Notes: generated from the letters alone by a model not told the origin. Counted from the first letter of the stretch, positions 1 through 7,318 are shown. The stretch: DNA of 12,064 bases from an uncultured Coriobacteriaceae bacterium (GCA_900552365.1 URZP01000042.1:1-12064), one strand, 5' to 3'. A program made the numbers and translations.

Positions 1-346
<346 letters not shown>

Positions 347-425
347 TCATATTAACCAATCGCGCATCCCGCGCGGTCGCTTCTTCCGATGGGGCGCCAT
401 GCAGCCGCCAGGGTGCCGCAAGATC
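347..425 (+). other. 23S-5S internal transcribed spacer
   Basis: About 80 bases separate the 23S and 5S genes. No tRNA cloverleaf or coding frame with a ribosome binding site is visible. This is expected to be transcribed as part of the rRNA precursor and removed in processing. Confidence 0.8.
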
Positions 426-563
426 AGCGCCCTGCGCGAGCGAGGCCATGGAGGCGGGGATCACCCGATCCCGTTCCGAACTCGGCAGTTAAGCCCGCCG
501 TCGCCGAAAGTACTGCAGCGCCAGGCTGCGGGAGGATAGGGAGCCTCGCTCGCGCAGGGCGCT
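426..563 (+). repeat. Extended 21-bp inverted repeat enclosing 5S rRNA
   Basis: Bases 426-446 are perfectly complementary to 543-563. Only about ten of these pairs belong to helix I of mature 5S, so the remaining ~10 pairs (426-435 with 554-563) form a precursor extension of the stem. This is likely the substrate for a 5S maturation endonuclease, but which enzyme acts here cannot be told from the sequence. Confidence 0.85.
436..554 (+). rRNA. rrf: 5S ribosomal RNA
   Basis: The conserved 5S core is clear: loop C region CCGTTCCGAACTCGGCAGTTAAGC around 472-494, then the GTACTGCAG element near 509-517. Helix I is formed by GCGAGCGAGG at the 5' end and its complement at the 3' end. The ends are placed by analogy with actinobacterial 5S, which starts ten bases before the CCATGG-like element, giving about 118 nt. 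The flanking bases continue the pairing, so the mature ends are uncertain by a few nucleotides. Confidence 0.93.
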
Positions 564-578
564 TCTTCGCGCCATAAG

Positions 579-634
579 GGGCCGCCTTCGGGCGGCCCTC
601 CTCTTTGCCCTCGCCCCGGGGGCTTTTTTCTTTT
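579..634 (+). terminator. Double intrinsic terminator of the rRNA operon
   Basis: A first hairpin pairs GGGCCGCC (579-586) with GGCGGCCC (591-598) around a stable TTCG tetraloop, followed by a pyrimidine-rich CCTCCTCTTT. A second short GC stem (GCCC 613-616 with GGGC 620-623) leads directly into TTTTTTCTTTT (624-634), which is a good U-tract. Together they probably end rRNA transcription and insulate the pst operon. Confidence 0.8.
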
Positions 635-661
635 ACGGGGCAAACTCCCATACCAGGCACG

Positions 662-717
662 TTGTTTGTAAAGCAACTGTAAGTCCAGGTCATAGGCTCG
701 TCAGCGTCTTGTGATCA
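662..717 (+). promoter_or_regulatory. Candidate Pho-box array upstream of pstS
   Basis: Five GTNA elements recur at helical spacing: GTAAA at 668, GTAAG at 679, GTCAT at 689, GTCAG at 700 and GTGAT at 711, with steps of 11, 10, 11 and 11 bases. PhoB/PhoP regulators bind tandem direct repeats at about 11-bp spacing (E. coli consensus CTGTCAT), and the CTGTAAG and GGTCAT units resemble this. The position, directly upstream of a pst operon that encodes PhoB-type regulators, supports the idea. The consensus is degenerate, so the call rests on phasing and context. Confidence 0.5.
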
Positions 718-721
718 GATG

Positions 722-748
722 TATTGTCTTAAGGGCTGCTTGTACTAT
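722..748 (+). promoter_or_regulatory. Candidate -10 region(s) of the pst operon
   Basis: TATTGT (722-727) lies 17 bases after the CGTCAG repeat unit, which would take the place of a -35 box, as in PhoB-activated promoters. TACTAT (743-748) is an alternative -10 without a recognisable -35. No TTGACA-like -35 is seen with either, which fits an activator-dependent promoter. The choice between them is not settled by the sequence. Confidence 0.3.
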
Positions 749-796
749 TCCTTTTCGAAGATGCATTGAATTTCGTTCAGGCATCAACGTGATTTC

Positions 797-804
797 GAAA
801 GGGG
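797..804 (+). promoter_or_regulatory. Ribosome binding site of pstS (decides start)
   Basis: GAAAGGGG ends nine bases before ATG 814 but only three before the in-frame TTG at 808. The spacing therefore favours ATG 814 over the longer frame. Confidence 0.7.
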
Positions 805-813
805 AAATTGATC

Positions 814-1767
814 ATGCAGGTCAAAAATATGAGCCGTCGTAATTTCATTGGTGCAGCCGCTGCATCTATGATGGGTATCGCCGCTCTGAGCCTCGCGGGC
901 TGTGGCAATAACGGTGGCGGCTCTGCTGCTGCGGGTGGCGCTTCTGCTTCTGCTGGCTCTTCCAAAGCACTTTCTGGCACTATTACCGCTGTTGGCTCAA
1001 CTGCTTTGCAGCCGCTGTGTGAGGCTGCTGCGGAACAGTTCATGGAGAAGAATTCTGGTGTCCAGATCACCGTCCAGGGCGGTGGCTCCGGTCAGGGCAT
1101 CACGCAGATCACCCAGGGAGCTGTTCAGATCGGTAACTCCGATGTCTTTGCTGAGACAAAGGTCAAGGATGCTGCCGATCTCAAGAAGATCACCGACAAC
1201 AAAGTTTGCATTGTCGGCATGGGCCCGATCGTCAATAAGGATGTTGCTGTTGATGATTTGACCATCGAGCAATTGAGGCAGATCTTCACCGGCGAAGTTA
1301 CCAACTGGAGCCAAGTCGGCGGGGCAAACGCAGAGATCACCGTCATCAATCGCGCCTCTGGCTCTGGTACTCGCGCAACTTTCGAAGCTGCCGTTCTTGG
1401 CGATACGAAGGTTCCTGATTCGTTCAAGCCGCAAGAGCAGGACTCTTCGGGTACCGCTGCGAAGATGGTCGCAACTACTCCTGGTGCAATCTCCTACGTT
1501 GCTTTCTCTTACTATGATGACACGTTCAAGGCTTTGAATGTCGGCGGCGTTGCTCCCGAAACCAAGAACGTTGAGGACAACTCTTGGACCATCTGGGCGT
1601 ACGAGCACATGTACACCGCCGCTGATCCTGATGAGGCAACCAAGGCATTCATTGAATACATGATGAGCGACGAAGTTCAGCGTGGTCTGGTTGAGGAGCA
1701 GGGCTACATTTCTGTTTCCGGCATGAAGGTCGAGAAGGACGCGTTCGGTAAGGTGTCGAACAAATAA
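814..1767 (+). CDS. pstS: Phosphate ABC transporter substrate-binding lipoprotein PstS
   Basis: This protein captures inorganic phosphate outside the membrane and hands it to the PstC/PstA channel. It has 317 residues from ATG 814, which has a well-placed GAAAGGGG site; TTG 808 is the alternative start. The N-terminus carries a twin-arginine motif (SRRNFIG, residues 7-13), a hydrophobic segment and the lipobox LAGC with Cys30. A flexible Gly/Ser/Ala linker (31-50) follows. PstS phosphate-site motifs are present in order: GSTALQP (61-67), GGGSGQGI (89-96), IGNSD (106-110) and SGSGTR (182-187). The length fits the family. It is the first gene of the pst operon, and its stop codon overlaps the pstC start by one base (TAATG). 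Export through Tat is inferred from the motif. Confidence 0.96.
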   Translation: MQVKNMSRRNFIGAAAASMMGIAALSLAGCGNNGGGSAAAGGASASAGSSKALSGTITAVGSTALQPLCEAAAEQFMEKNSGVQITVQGGGSGQGITQITQGAVQIGNSDVFAETKVKDAADLKKITDNKVCIVGMGPIVNKDVAVDDLTIEQLRQIFTGEVTNWSQVGGANAEITVINRASGSGTRATFEAAVLGDTKVPDSFKPQEQDSSGTAAKMVATTPGAISYVAFSYYDDTFKALNVGGVAPETKNVEDNSWTIWAYEHMYTAADPDEATKAFIEYMMSDEVQRGLVEEQGYISVSGMKVEKDAFGKVSNK

Positions 1768-2678
1768 TGAGCTCTCGTACCCCTAAGGCACGAATCGAGC
1801 TTCGGGGCAAACTGGTCACGGGCGCCTGCATTGCGTTCGTGGCCTTGCTTGTTATCGTGCTGATTTTCATGGTTGCTCAGCGAGGTATCGCGACTTTCAC
1901 GGTTGACGGCGTGAGTCTCGGCGCTTTCTTGACCGGGACGACTTGGAACCCCCATCAACCTGACGCCACTGGCATGCCCACCGTCGGTGCTCTTCCCATG
2001 ATCTCAGGTTCTTTTGCGGTTATGCTTCTGTCGACGCTGTTTGCTTTGCCAATCGCCATAGGTTCAGCGATTTTCGTCGTCGAGATAGCTCCAAGATTCG
2101 GTCGTAAGGTCTTCCAGCCGCTCATTGAGCTGCTTGTGGGAATCCCCTCAGTCGTATACGGCTTGATCGGCTTGACCATCATCGTTGCTTGGGTGCGCGG
2201 CGCTGCCGCTTCGCTTGGTCAGACCATCACCGGTTTCGGCGTGTTCTCAAGCGCGATCGTCCTGGCCATTATGATCCTTCCGACCATCACGTCGCTTTCC
2301 ATTGATGCGCTTGCGGCTGTTCCGCGCGAGTATCGCGAAGGCTCCTACGCGCTTGGTTGCACTAGGTGGCAGACAATTTGGAATGTCGTGCTTCGAAGCG
2401 CGGCACCTTCACTTATGACTGCGGTCATTCTTGGTATGACGCGCGCGTTCGGCGAGGCTCTTGCGGTGCAGATGATAATTGGCAACGCGGCTCAGATGCC
2501 AACGAGTTTGTTCACGCCAGCGTCGACGTTGACCTCGGTTTTGACCATGGGAATGGGCAACGAGGCCATGGGCACCGTCTACAACGACGTTCTTTGGTCC
2601 CTGGCGCTTCTGCTGATGCTGATGTCGCTGGTTTTCATCTTGGTGATCCATCTTATCGGCAACAAGGGGGGCGCGTAA
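1767..2678 (+). CDS. pstC: Phosphate ABC transporter permease PstC
   Basis: This is one of the two membrane subunits that form the phosphate channel. It has 303 residues. About six membrane segments are visible, at roughly 18-37, 80-107, 121-145, 157-176, 217-241 and 273-297. The cytoplasmic EAA loop that docks to the ATPase lies at about 183-217, with AAVPREYREGSYALGCTRW, and is followed by the conserved TRAFGEAL. The GIPSVVYG stretch (125-132) is a PstC/PstA family signature. The ATG shares its first base with the pstS stop codon, suggesting translational coupling. The gene ends two bases before pstA. Family assignment is secure; C versus A is set by gene order and by the length of the first loop. 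Confidence 0.95.
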   Translation: MSSRTPKARIELRGKLVTGACIAFVALLVIVLIFMVAQRGIATFTVDGVSLGAFLTGTTWNPHQPDATGMPTVGALPMISGSFAVMLLSTLFALPIAIGSAIFVVEIAPRFGRKVFQPLIELLVGIPSVVYGLIGLTIIVAWVRGAAASLGQTITGFGVFSSAIVLAIMILPTITSLSIDALAAVPREYREGSYALGCTRWQTIWNVVLRSAAPSLMTAVILGMTRAFGEALAVQMIIGNAAQMPTSLFTPASTLTSVLTMGMGNEAMGTVYNDVLWSLALLLMLMSLVFILVIHLIGNKGGA

Positions 2679-2680
2679 GA

Positions 2681-3598
2681 ATGGCTAGCGCGGGAATGGA
2701 AGCGCACGTTAAGCGCATCAGCAGGCAAGATAAAATCGCCACAGTCATCCTGACGGCCATCGTCGGTTTGGTGATTGCCATGCTGGTTGCCATCGTCCTT
2801 TATATCTTGGCGTCGGGTGTGGGAAAGCTGTTTGACATCTCGTTTTTGACGGGCAAGCCACAGCAGTTCAAAGCGGGTGGCGGTATCGGCCCCGAACTGT
2901 TTAACAGCTTCTATCTGTTGTTTTTAACGCTGCTGATCAGCGTGCCGATTTCGCTTGGCGCAGCGATCTTCCTTTCACAGTATGCGCCCGACAACTGGAT
3001 GACTGCGGCGGCGAAGACGGCAATCGAGACGCTTTCGAGCCTTCCGTCGATCGTCGTTGGCTTGTTCGGCTTTTTGTTCTTCGTCCTGTACATGGGTTGG
3101 GGATTCTCGATCATCGCCGGTGCAGTGGCGCTGACCATGTTCAACATACCCATTCTCGTTCGCGTTATCCAGCAGGCGCTCGAAGACGTTCCTCGCAGTC
3201 AGCGCGACGCCGCGCTTGCTATGGGCTTGACTCGTTGGGAGGCAACTATTCATGTGCTCCTGCCCGCAGCCATGCCTGCCATTGTGACGGGAATCGTTTT
3301 GTCGGCGGGTCGTGTGTTCGGCGAAGCGGCGGCATTGATCTTCACTGCGGGGCAGAGCGCTCCGGTTTTGGACTTCATGTGCTTCGACTTTTCGAGCCCA
3401 TCATGCCCCTGGAACGTTTTTCGTCCCGCTGAAACCTTGGCGGTGCATATTTGGAAGATCAACAGTGAAGGCGTCGTGCCCGATTTGGAAGCCGTATCGA
3501 ATGGTACGGCAGCAGTGCTGATGGTGTGCATCCTTGGCTTCAACGTGATCGCGCGTTTTGTCGGAAAGGCGTTGGAAAAGAGGTTGACCAGCGAATGA
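2681..3598 (+). CDS. pstA: Phosphate ABC transporter permease PstA
   Basis: This is the second channel subunit and pairs with PstC. It has 305 residues from ATG 2681, two bases after the pstC stop. The frame is open for another 105 codons upstream, but that stretch is a shadow of pstC and is not part of the gene. Membrane segments are at about 18-46, 73-98, 120-140, 141-160, 200-222 and 274-295. The EAA loop (about 167-201) reads LEDVPRSQRDAALAMGLTRW and leads into GRVFGEAA. SLPSIVVGLFG (120-130) is the family signature. A cysteine-containing loop (DFMCFDFSSPSC, 231-242) sits between the last two segments, probably outside. The stop codon overlaps the start of the first pstB as ATGA. Confidence 0.95.
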   Translation: MASAGMEAHVKRISRQDKIATVILTAIVGLVIAMLVAIVLYILASGVGKLFDISFLTGKPQQFKAGGGIGPELFNSFYLLFLTLLISVPISLGAAIFLSQYAPDNWMTAAAKTAIETLSSLPSIVVGLFGFLFFVLYMGWGFSIIAGAVALTMFNIPILVRVIQQALEDVPRSQRDAALAMGLTRWEATIHVLLPAAMPAIVTGIVLSAGRVFGEAAALIFTAGQSAPVLDFMCFDFSSPSCPWNVFRPAETLAVHIWKINSEGVVPDLEAVSNGTAAVLMVCILGFNVIARFVGKALEKRLTSE

Positions 3599-4374
3599 GC
3601 AATAAGGAAAAGCAGCAGGCGTTGGTTTCGACCAACGCATTGACGGTGGCGTACGGAACGCACGAGGCGCTTCATGAAACGGCTTTGACGTTCGCGGAAG
3701 GCGAGGTGACGGCGCTGATCGGGCCGTCGGGTTGCGGCAAGTCGACGTTTTTGCGTTGTTTGAACTTGATGAATCGCGAAATTCCTTCATGCAAGGTTGG
3801 CGGCGAGATCGATTACCACGGTCGCAACATCAACACGTCGCATGAGAATCTTTTCGAGCTGCGTAAGTCCATAGGCATGGTGTTTCAGCAGCCGACCCCG
3901 TTTCGCAAGTCGATTCGCGACAACATCCTTTTCGCACCTAAGCGTCATGGCTTGGTGACAGGCAAGGAAGCTGCGGATGAGTTGGTCGAGAGGTCTCTTC
4001 GTGCGGCGGCGCTTTGGGACGAGGTGAAGGACAAACTGGATAAGAGCGCCTATGCGCTTTCGGGTGGCCAGCAGCAGCGTTTGTGCATCGCGCGTACGCT
4101 GGCCATGCATCCGGACGTCGTTTTGTTCGACGAGCCGTGCAGCGCCCTCGATCCGATTTCGACGTTCGCGATAGAAGAGACCATTCGCGATATTGCCTCA
4201 ACGGGGATCTGCTCGATCATCGTGACCCACAACATGGAGCAAGCGACGCGTGTTTCTGACAGGACGGCATATTTTTACCTGGGCGATATGGTTGAGACGG
4301 GCCCGACCAAGGAGATCTTCGGGTCGCCGAAAGATTCCCGTTTGCAGGATTACTTAAGCGGAAGGTTCGGGTGA
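3595..4374 (+). CDS. pstB: Phosphate ABC transporter ATPase PstB (first copy)
   Basis: This is the cytoplasmic ATPase that powers phosphate import, with 259 residues. The start is ATG 3595, overlapping the pstA stop as ATGA; an upstream in-frame ATG at 3526 lies inside pstA and is rejected. All ABC motifs are present: Walker A GPSGCGKST (43-51), Q-loop FQQ (97-99), signature LSGGQ (155-159), Walker B VVLFDE (175-180), D-loop SALD (183-186) and switch His212. After Walker B it reads EPCSALDP, where PstB proteins usually have EPTSALDP. It is followed at once by a second pstB. Both copies keep every catalytic residue, so both are probably active. Whether they form a heterodimer or serve alternative conditions is unknown. 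Confidence 0.95.
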   Translation: MSNKEKQQALVSTNALTVAYGTHEALHETALTFAEGEVTALIGPSGCGKSTFLRCLNLMNREIPSCKVGGEIDYHGRNINTSHENLFELRKSIGMVFQQPTPFRKSIRDNILFAPKRHGLVTGKEAADELVERSLRAAALWDEVKDKLDKSAYALSGGQQQRLCIARTLAMHPDVVLFDEPCSALDPISTFAIEETIRDIASTGICSIIVTHNMEQATRVSDRTAYFYLGDMVETGPTKEIFGSPKDSRLQDYLSGRFG

Positions 4375-5174
4375 TCGAAATGCTGTCAGAAGAAATCGCC
4401 GCAATGGAGCGGGAACTTTCAGATGCGCCGTCGATCATATCGCTTGAGCATTTCAACCTGTGGTACGACGATTTTCAGGCGCTGAAAGACATCTCGTTGG
4501 AGATTCCACGCAACAAAGTTACTGCTTTCATCGGCCCGTCGGGCTGCGGTAAGTCGACGTTGTTGCGGACGTTCAACCGCATGTGCGACTTCGTTCCCAG
4601 CGTGAAAACTGAGGGAACGCTGCTTATGGGCGGGAGAAACATCTTCTCAATGGATAGCAACGAGCTGCGTGTTTTGGTGGGAATGGTGTTTCAGCATCCC
4701 AATCCGTTTCCGATGAGCATCCGCGACAACATTTTGTACGGCCCAAGACGTATGGGCAGGCTTTCCCGCGCCGATGCCGACGAGATCGTTGAACGCAGTT
4801 TACGAGACGCCGGTTTATGGGACGAGGTTAAAGACAAGCTGGGGCAAAGCGGGCAGGGAATTTCGGGTGGTCAGCAGCAGCGCCTGTGCATTGCAAGGGC
4901 GCTTGCCGTGAACCCGCAGGTTCTGCTGATGGATGAACCCACCAGCGCTCTTGACCCGATTTCGACCGGGCTTGTCGAAGAGCTGATGATGAGCTTAGCG
5001 GGCGATCACACTGTCGTTGTCGTTACGCACAACATGCAGCAGGCGGCTCGCGTTGCCGATAAGACCGCATTTTTCTACTTGGGTGAGCTTATCGAGGAAG
5101 GCCCGACGAAGCGTCTGTTCGCGGACCCGCGGGAGAAGCGCACCAACGATTACCTTACGGGAAGGTTCAGCTGA
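4371..5174 (+). CDS. pstB: Phosphate ABC transporter ATPase PstB (second copy)
   Basis: This is a second PstB ATPase with 267 residues. The chosen start is GTG 4371, which overlaps the stop of the first copy (GTGA) and has GGAAGG five bases upstream; ATG 4380 is an alternative but sits 14 bases from that site. Motifs are intact: Walker A GPSGCGKST (55-63), Q-loop FQHP with Gln108, signature ISGGQ (164-168), Walker B VLLMDE (184-189) followed by the canonical EPTSALDP, and His220. The N-terminal ~20 residues are extra compared with the first copy. The two share many blocks (for example QQQRLCIAR and WDEVKDKL) but differ throughout, so the duplication is old. The stop overlaps the phoU start as TGATG. 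Confidence 0.94.
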   Translation: MIEMLSEEIAAMERELSDAPSIISLEHFNLWYDDFQALKDISLEIPRNKVTAFIGPSGCGKSTLLRTFNRMCDFVPSVKTEGTLLMGGRNIFSMDSNELRVLVGMVFQHPNPFPMSIRDNILYGPRRMGRLSRADADEIVERSLRDAGLWDEVKDKLGQSGQGISGGQQQRLCIARALAVNPQVLLMDEPTSALDPISTGLVEELMMSLAGDHTVVVVTHNMQQAARVADKTAFFYLGELIEEGPTKRLFADPREKRTNDYLTGRFS

Positions 5175-5857
5175 TGCAGACTCGTACTGTTTATACGAAA
5201 CAACTCGAAAACCTTGATTCGCTTTTGTCGGATCTTGCAAGCAAGACGGCGCTCGATATCCGCAAGACCGCACGTGGCCTGGCGGGCGACAAAGCTCGTG
5301 CTCAGGAGGTCTGTGAAGACGGCGCCGTCGTTTCGCGCATGCGCTCGGACATCGAAGGGCTTTGCCTCGACATCATGTTGATGCAGCAGCCCCTGATCGG
5401 AGCTGACCTCCGTTTCGTGTCCGGTTCGTTCCGTGTGGTGAGCGACTTGTGCCATATTGCCGAGAAGGCGGCCTCTATCGCCAAGCTGGCCCAGCGCATT
5501 CCCGCTGAGACGTATTCGTCTCTTATCGTTCAGTTCGACGAGGCTTCGGCTCGTGTAGCGGACATGGTGGATGCGGCCTATCTGTCCTTCAAGCAGTCGG
5601 ACGAAGTGGCTGCGGAAGCGGTCTTCTTGATGGACGACGCCGTCGACGAGTTGTACCGCCAAGTGTCCCAGGCGGTTGTCGACCTGATCAGGAATGGAGA
5701 TGCAGACGCCGAGTACTTGCCCGAAGTTTTGATGATCGCGAAGTATTACGAGCGCACGGGTGACGACGCTCAGCGCGTTGCTGCGTGGACGGTGTTTCGG
5801 GTTACCGGCGAGCATCGCGTTGCGGGCGGTCATAGGGTAAACTCGGTTGGAGAGTAG
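5174..5857 (+). CDS. phoU: Phosphate signalling protein PhoU
   Basis: PhoU is a cytoplasmic helical protein that links the Pst transporter to the PhoR kinase and represses the Pho response when phosphate is plentiful. It has 227 residues in the usual two-repeat three-helix-bundle form. The first repeat has the hallmark LMQQPLIGADLRFV (69-82). The metal motif, classically DLERIGD, is changed to DLCHIAE (91-97) in repeat one. In repeat two it is well kept as KYYERTGDDA (190-199). The ATG overlaps the stop of the second pstB by one base, so the gene belongs to the pst operon. The C-terminal tail after about residue 208 is short and polar. Confidence 0.93.
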   Translation: MQTRTVYTKQLENLDSLLSDLASKTALDIRKTARGLAGDKARAQEVCEDGAVVSRMRSDIEGLCLDIMLMQQPLIGADLRFVSGSFRVVSDLCHIAEKAASIAKLAQRIPAETYSSLIVQFDEASARVADMVDAAYLSFKQSDEVAAEAVFLMDDAVDELYRQVSQAVVDLIRNGDADAEYLPEVLMIAKYYERTGDDAQRVAAWTVFRVTGEHRVAGGHRVNSVGE

Positions 5858-5882
5858 CGGCCGAATCGGTCTTCGGTTGCAC

Positions 5883-5888
5883 GGAAGG
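5883..5888 (+). promoter_or_regulatory. Ribosome binding site deciding a TTG start
   Basis: GGAAGG lies eight bases before TTG 5897. It overlaps the upstream in-frame GTG at 5888, which therefore cannot use it. This makes TTG 5897 the better start for the first response regulator. Confidence 0.65.
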
Positions 5889-5896
5889 TGATACCG

Positions 5897-6604
5897 TTGG
5901 TCTACCTGGTCGAAGACGACGAGAACGTTCGCAATCTGGCGATTTACGCACTGCGCCACGCGGGGATCCACTCCGAGGGGGCGGCGAACGACGTCGAGTT
6001 CAGAGAGCTTTGCTCGAAGAAGCTTCCCGATGTGGTCGTGCTTGACGTCATGCTTCCCGGAACGGACGGCGTCGAGATCTTGCGTCGCATCAGGCGGACC
6101 CCAGGGCTTTCGCGTGTTCCGGTGATGATGGCGACGGCGAAGAACGCGGAGCTCGACATCGTTTCAGCGCTTGATGCGGGCGCGGACGAATACATCACGA
6201 AGCCTTACGGCATGATGGAGCTGGTCAGTCGTGTGAGGGCGCTGCTTCGTCGCGTTGGCGACTGGTCGATGCCTGCCGATAACGAGAGCGCGTTGGTTGT
6301 CGGCCCGATTAGCGTGGTCCTTTCAAGCAGGTTTGCTTCATGCGAGGACAAGGAGCTCGAACTGACCATGCGTGAGTTCGATTTGCTTGCATATCTGATG
6401 CAGAACGCCGGCGAGGTTTTCTCGCGTGATGCGTTGCTGAAGAACGTGTGGGGTTGGGATTTCAGCGGCGGAAGCCGTACCGTGGATATGCATGTTCTGA
6501 CATTAAGGCAGAAACTTGGCAACCACGCCGATATGATCGAAACGGTTCGAGGAGTGGGATATCGCCTGGTAAAAGATGCAGACGAACACCCCAAGAGGGA
6601 TTAA
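5897..6604 (+). CDS. OmpR/PhoB-family response regulator (first of tandem pair)
   Basis: This is a two-domain DNA-binding response regulator of 235 residues. TTG 5897 is chosen because GGAAGG sits eight bases upstream and because it gives an N-terminus (MVYLVEDDEN) that aligns residue for residue with the next gene (MIYYVEDDGN); GTG 5888 would add three residues. The receiver domain (1-119) has the acidic pair E6/D7, phospho-acceptor D50 in VVVLDVMLPG, T80 and K102 in TKPYG. A winged-helix domain (about 130-225) ends with the typical TVDMHVLTLRQKL and ETVRGVGYRL. All phosphorylation residues are intact. It lies 39 bases after phoU, so it is probably cotranscribed. It may be a PhoB/PhoP that activates pst; the neighbour gene is the rival candidate. 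Confidence 0.93.
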   Translation: MVYLVEDDENVRNLAIYALRHAGIHSEGAANDVEFRELCSKKLPDVVVLDVMLPGTDGVEILRRIRRTPGLSRVPVMMATAKNAELDIVSALDAGADEYITKPYGMMELVSRVRALLRRVGDWSMPADNESALVVGPISVVLSSRFASCEDKELELTMREFDLLAYLMQNAGEVFSRDALLKNVWGWDFSGGSRTVDMHVLTLRQKLGNHADMIETVRGVGYRLVKDADEHPKRD

Positions 6605-6621
6605 GGGAACGGGTTCAGCAG

Positions 6622-7314
6622 ATGATCTATTACGTTGAAGACGATGGGAACATTCGCGATCTTGCGATTTACGCATTGAAGCAGGCGGGGTTCGAGGCTG
6701 TTGGATTCGCCGACGCCCCCGAGTTTTTTGCTGCTTGCAAGCGACGCGTGCCCGAGCTCGTGCTTCTTGACATCATGTTGCCGGGCGTCGACGGGCTTGA
6801 GATCCTTCGCATCGTTCGCGACAACCCAGCGATGAAGCATGTTCCTGTCATGATGCTTACCGCCAAAGGCACCGAATTCGACAAGGTGACGGGCCTTGAT
6901 GCTGGCGCAGACGACTATCTGGCCAAGCCATTCGGCATGATGGAGCTGGTAAGCCGCGTGAATGCCTTGCTGCGTCGCGCCCAGGCTCCGGCAACGGCCA
7001 CCGACGACAATTATGCAGTGGGTCCAATCGAGCTTCGCTCTTCCTCGCACGCGGTCACTGCCGGCGGCGAGCCCGTTGCGCTTACCCTGAAGGAGTTCGA
7101 TCTGCTTCGTGCCCTGATGCGCCATGCGAACAGGGTCCTTACGCGCAGTATGCTTCTGGAGGAAGTATGGGACACGTCGTTCGCAGGTGAAACGCGCACG
7201 GTCGACGTTCACATTCAGACGCTTCGCCAGAAGCTGGCCGCAGCCTGCGAGGGGTCGGATGCGTGCATTCAAACCGTTCGCGGGGTAGGCTACTGCATCA
7301 AAGAGCAAGAATAG
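6622..7314 (+). CDS. phoP: OmpR/PhoB-family response regulator (second of tandem pair, PhoP/PhoB-like)
   Basis: This is a second response regulator of the same type, with 230 residues from ATG 6622, 17 bases after the first. An upstream in-frame start at 6448 lies within the first regulator and is rejected. The receiver has E6/D7, phospho-acceptor D50 in LVLLDIMLPG, T80 and K102 in AKPFG. The winged helix (about 130-225) contains TRTVDVHIQTLRQKL and QTVRGVGYCI. By hand count, 71 of the first 119 residues match the upstream paralogue without gaps; the linker and C-terminal domain are more divergent. The ribosome binding site is weak (GGG at 6611-6613). It sits directly before the PhoR-like kinase, so it is the more likely cognate partner; the gene symbol rests on that inference. 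Confidence 0.92.
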   Translation: MIYYVEDDGNIRDLAIYALKQAGFEAVGFADAPEFFAACKRRVPELVLLDIMLPGVDGLEILRIVRDNPAMKHVPVMMLTAKGTEFDKVTGLDAGADDYLAKPFGMMELVSRVNALLRRAQAPATATDDNYAVGPIELRSSSHAVTAGGEPVALTLKEFDLLRALMRHANRVLTRSMLLEEVWDTSFAGETRTVDVHIQTLRQKLAAACEGSDACIQTVRGVGYCIKEQE

Positions 7315-7318
7315 GGGC

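Noticed and set aside
389..693. Short frames on both strands across the 5S rRNA and terminator
   Set aside because: They overlap structural RNA and a terminator and have no homology-like features.
2366..2680. Upstream extension of the pstA frame by 105 codons
   Set aside because: The extension overlaps pstC in another frame and resembles no permease; ATG 2681 gives a normal PstA N-terminus.
5861..5876. Small inverted repeat CCGAA/TTCGG between phoU and the first response regulator
   Set aside because: Only five base pairs with no U-tract; too weak to call a terminator or operator.
5150..5971. 273-codon minus-strand frame opposite phoU
   Set aside because: It is fully antisense to phoU and its flanks, with no recognisable protein features.
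6448..6621. Upstream extension of the second response regulator
   Set aside because: It lies within the first regulator gene and adds 58 unrelated Arg-rich residues; receiver domains start as MIYYVEDD here.
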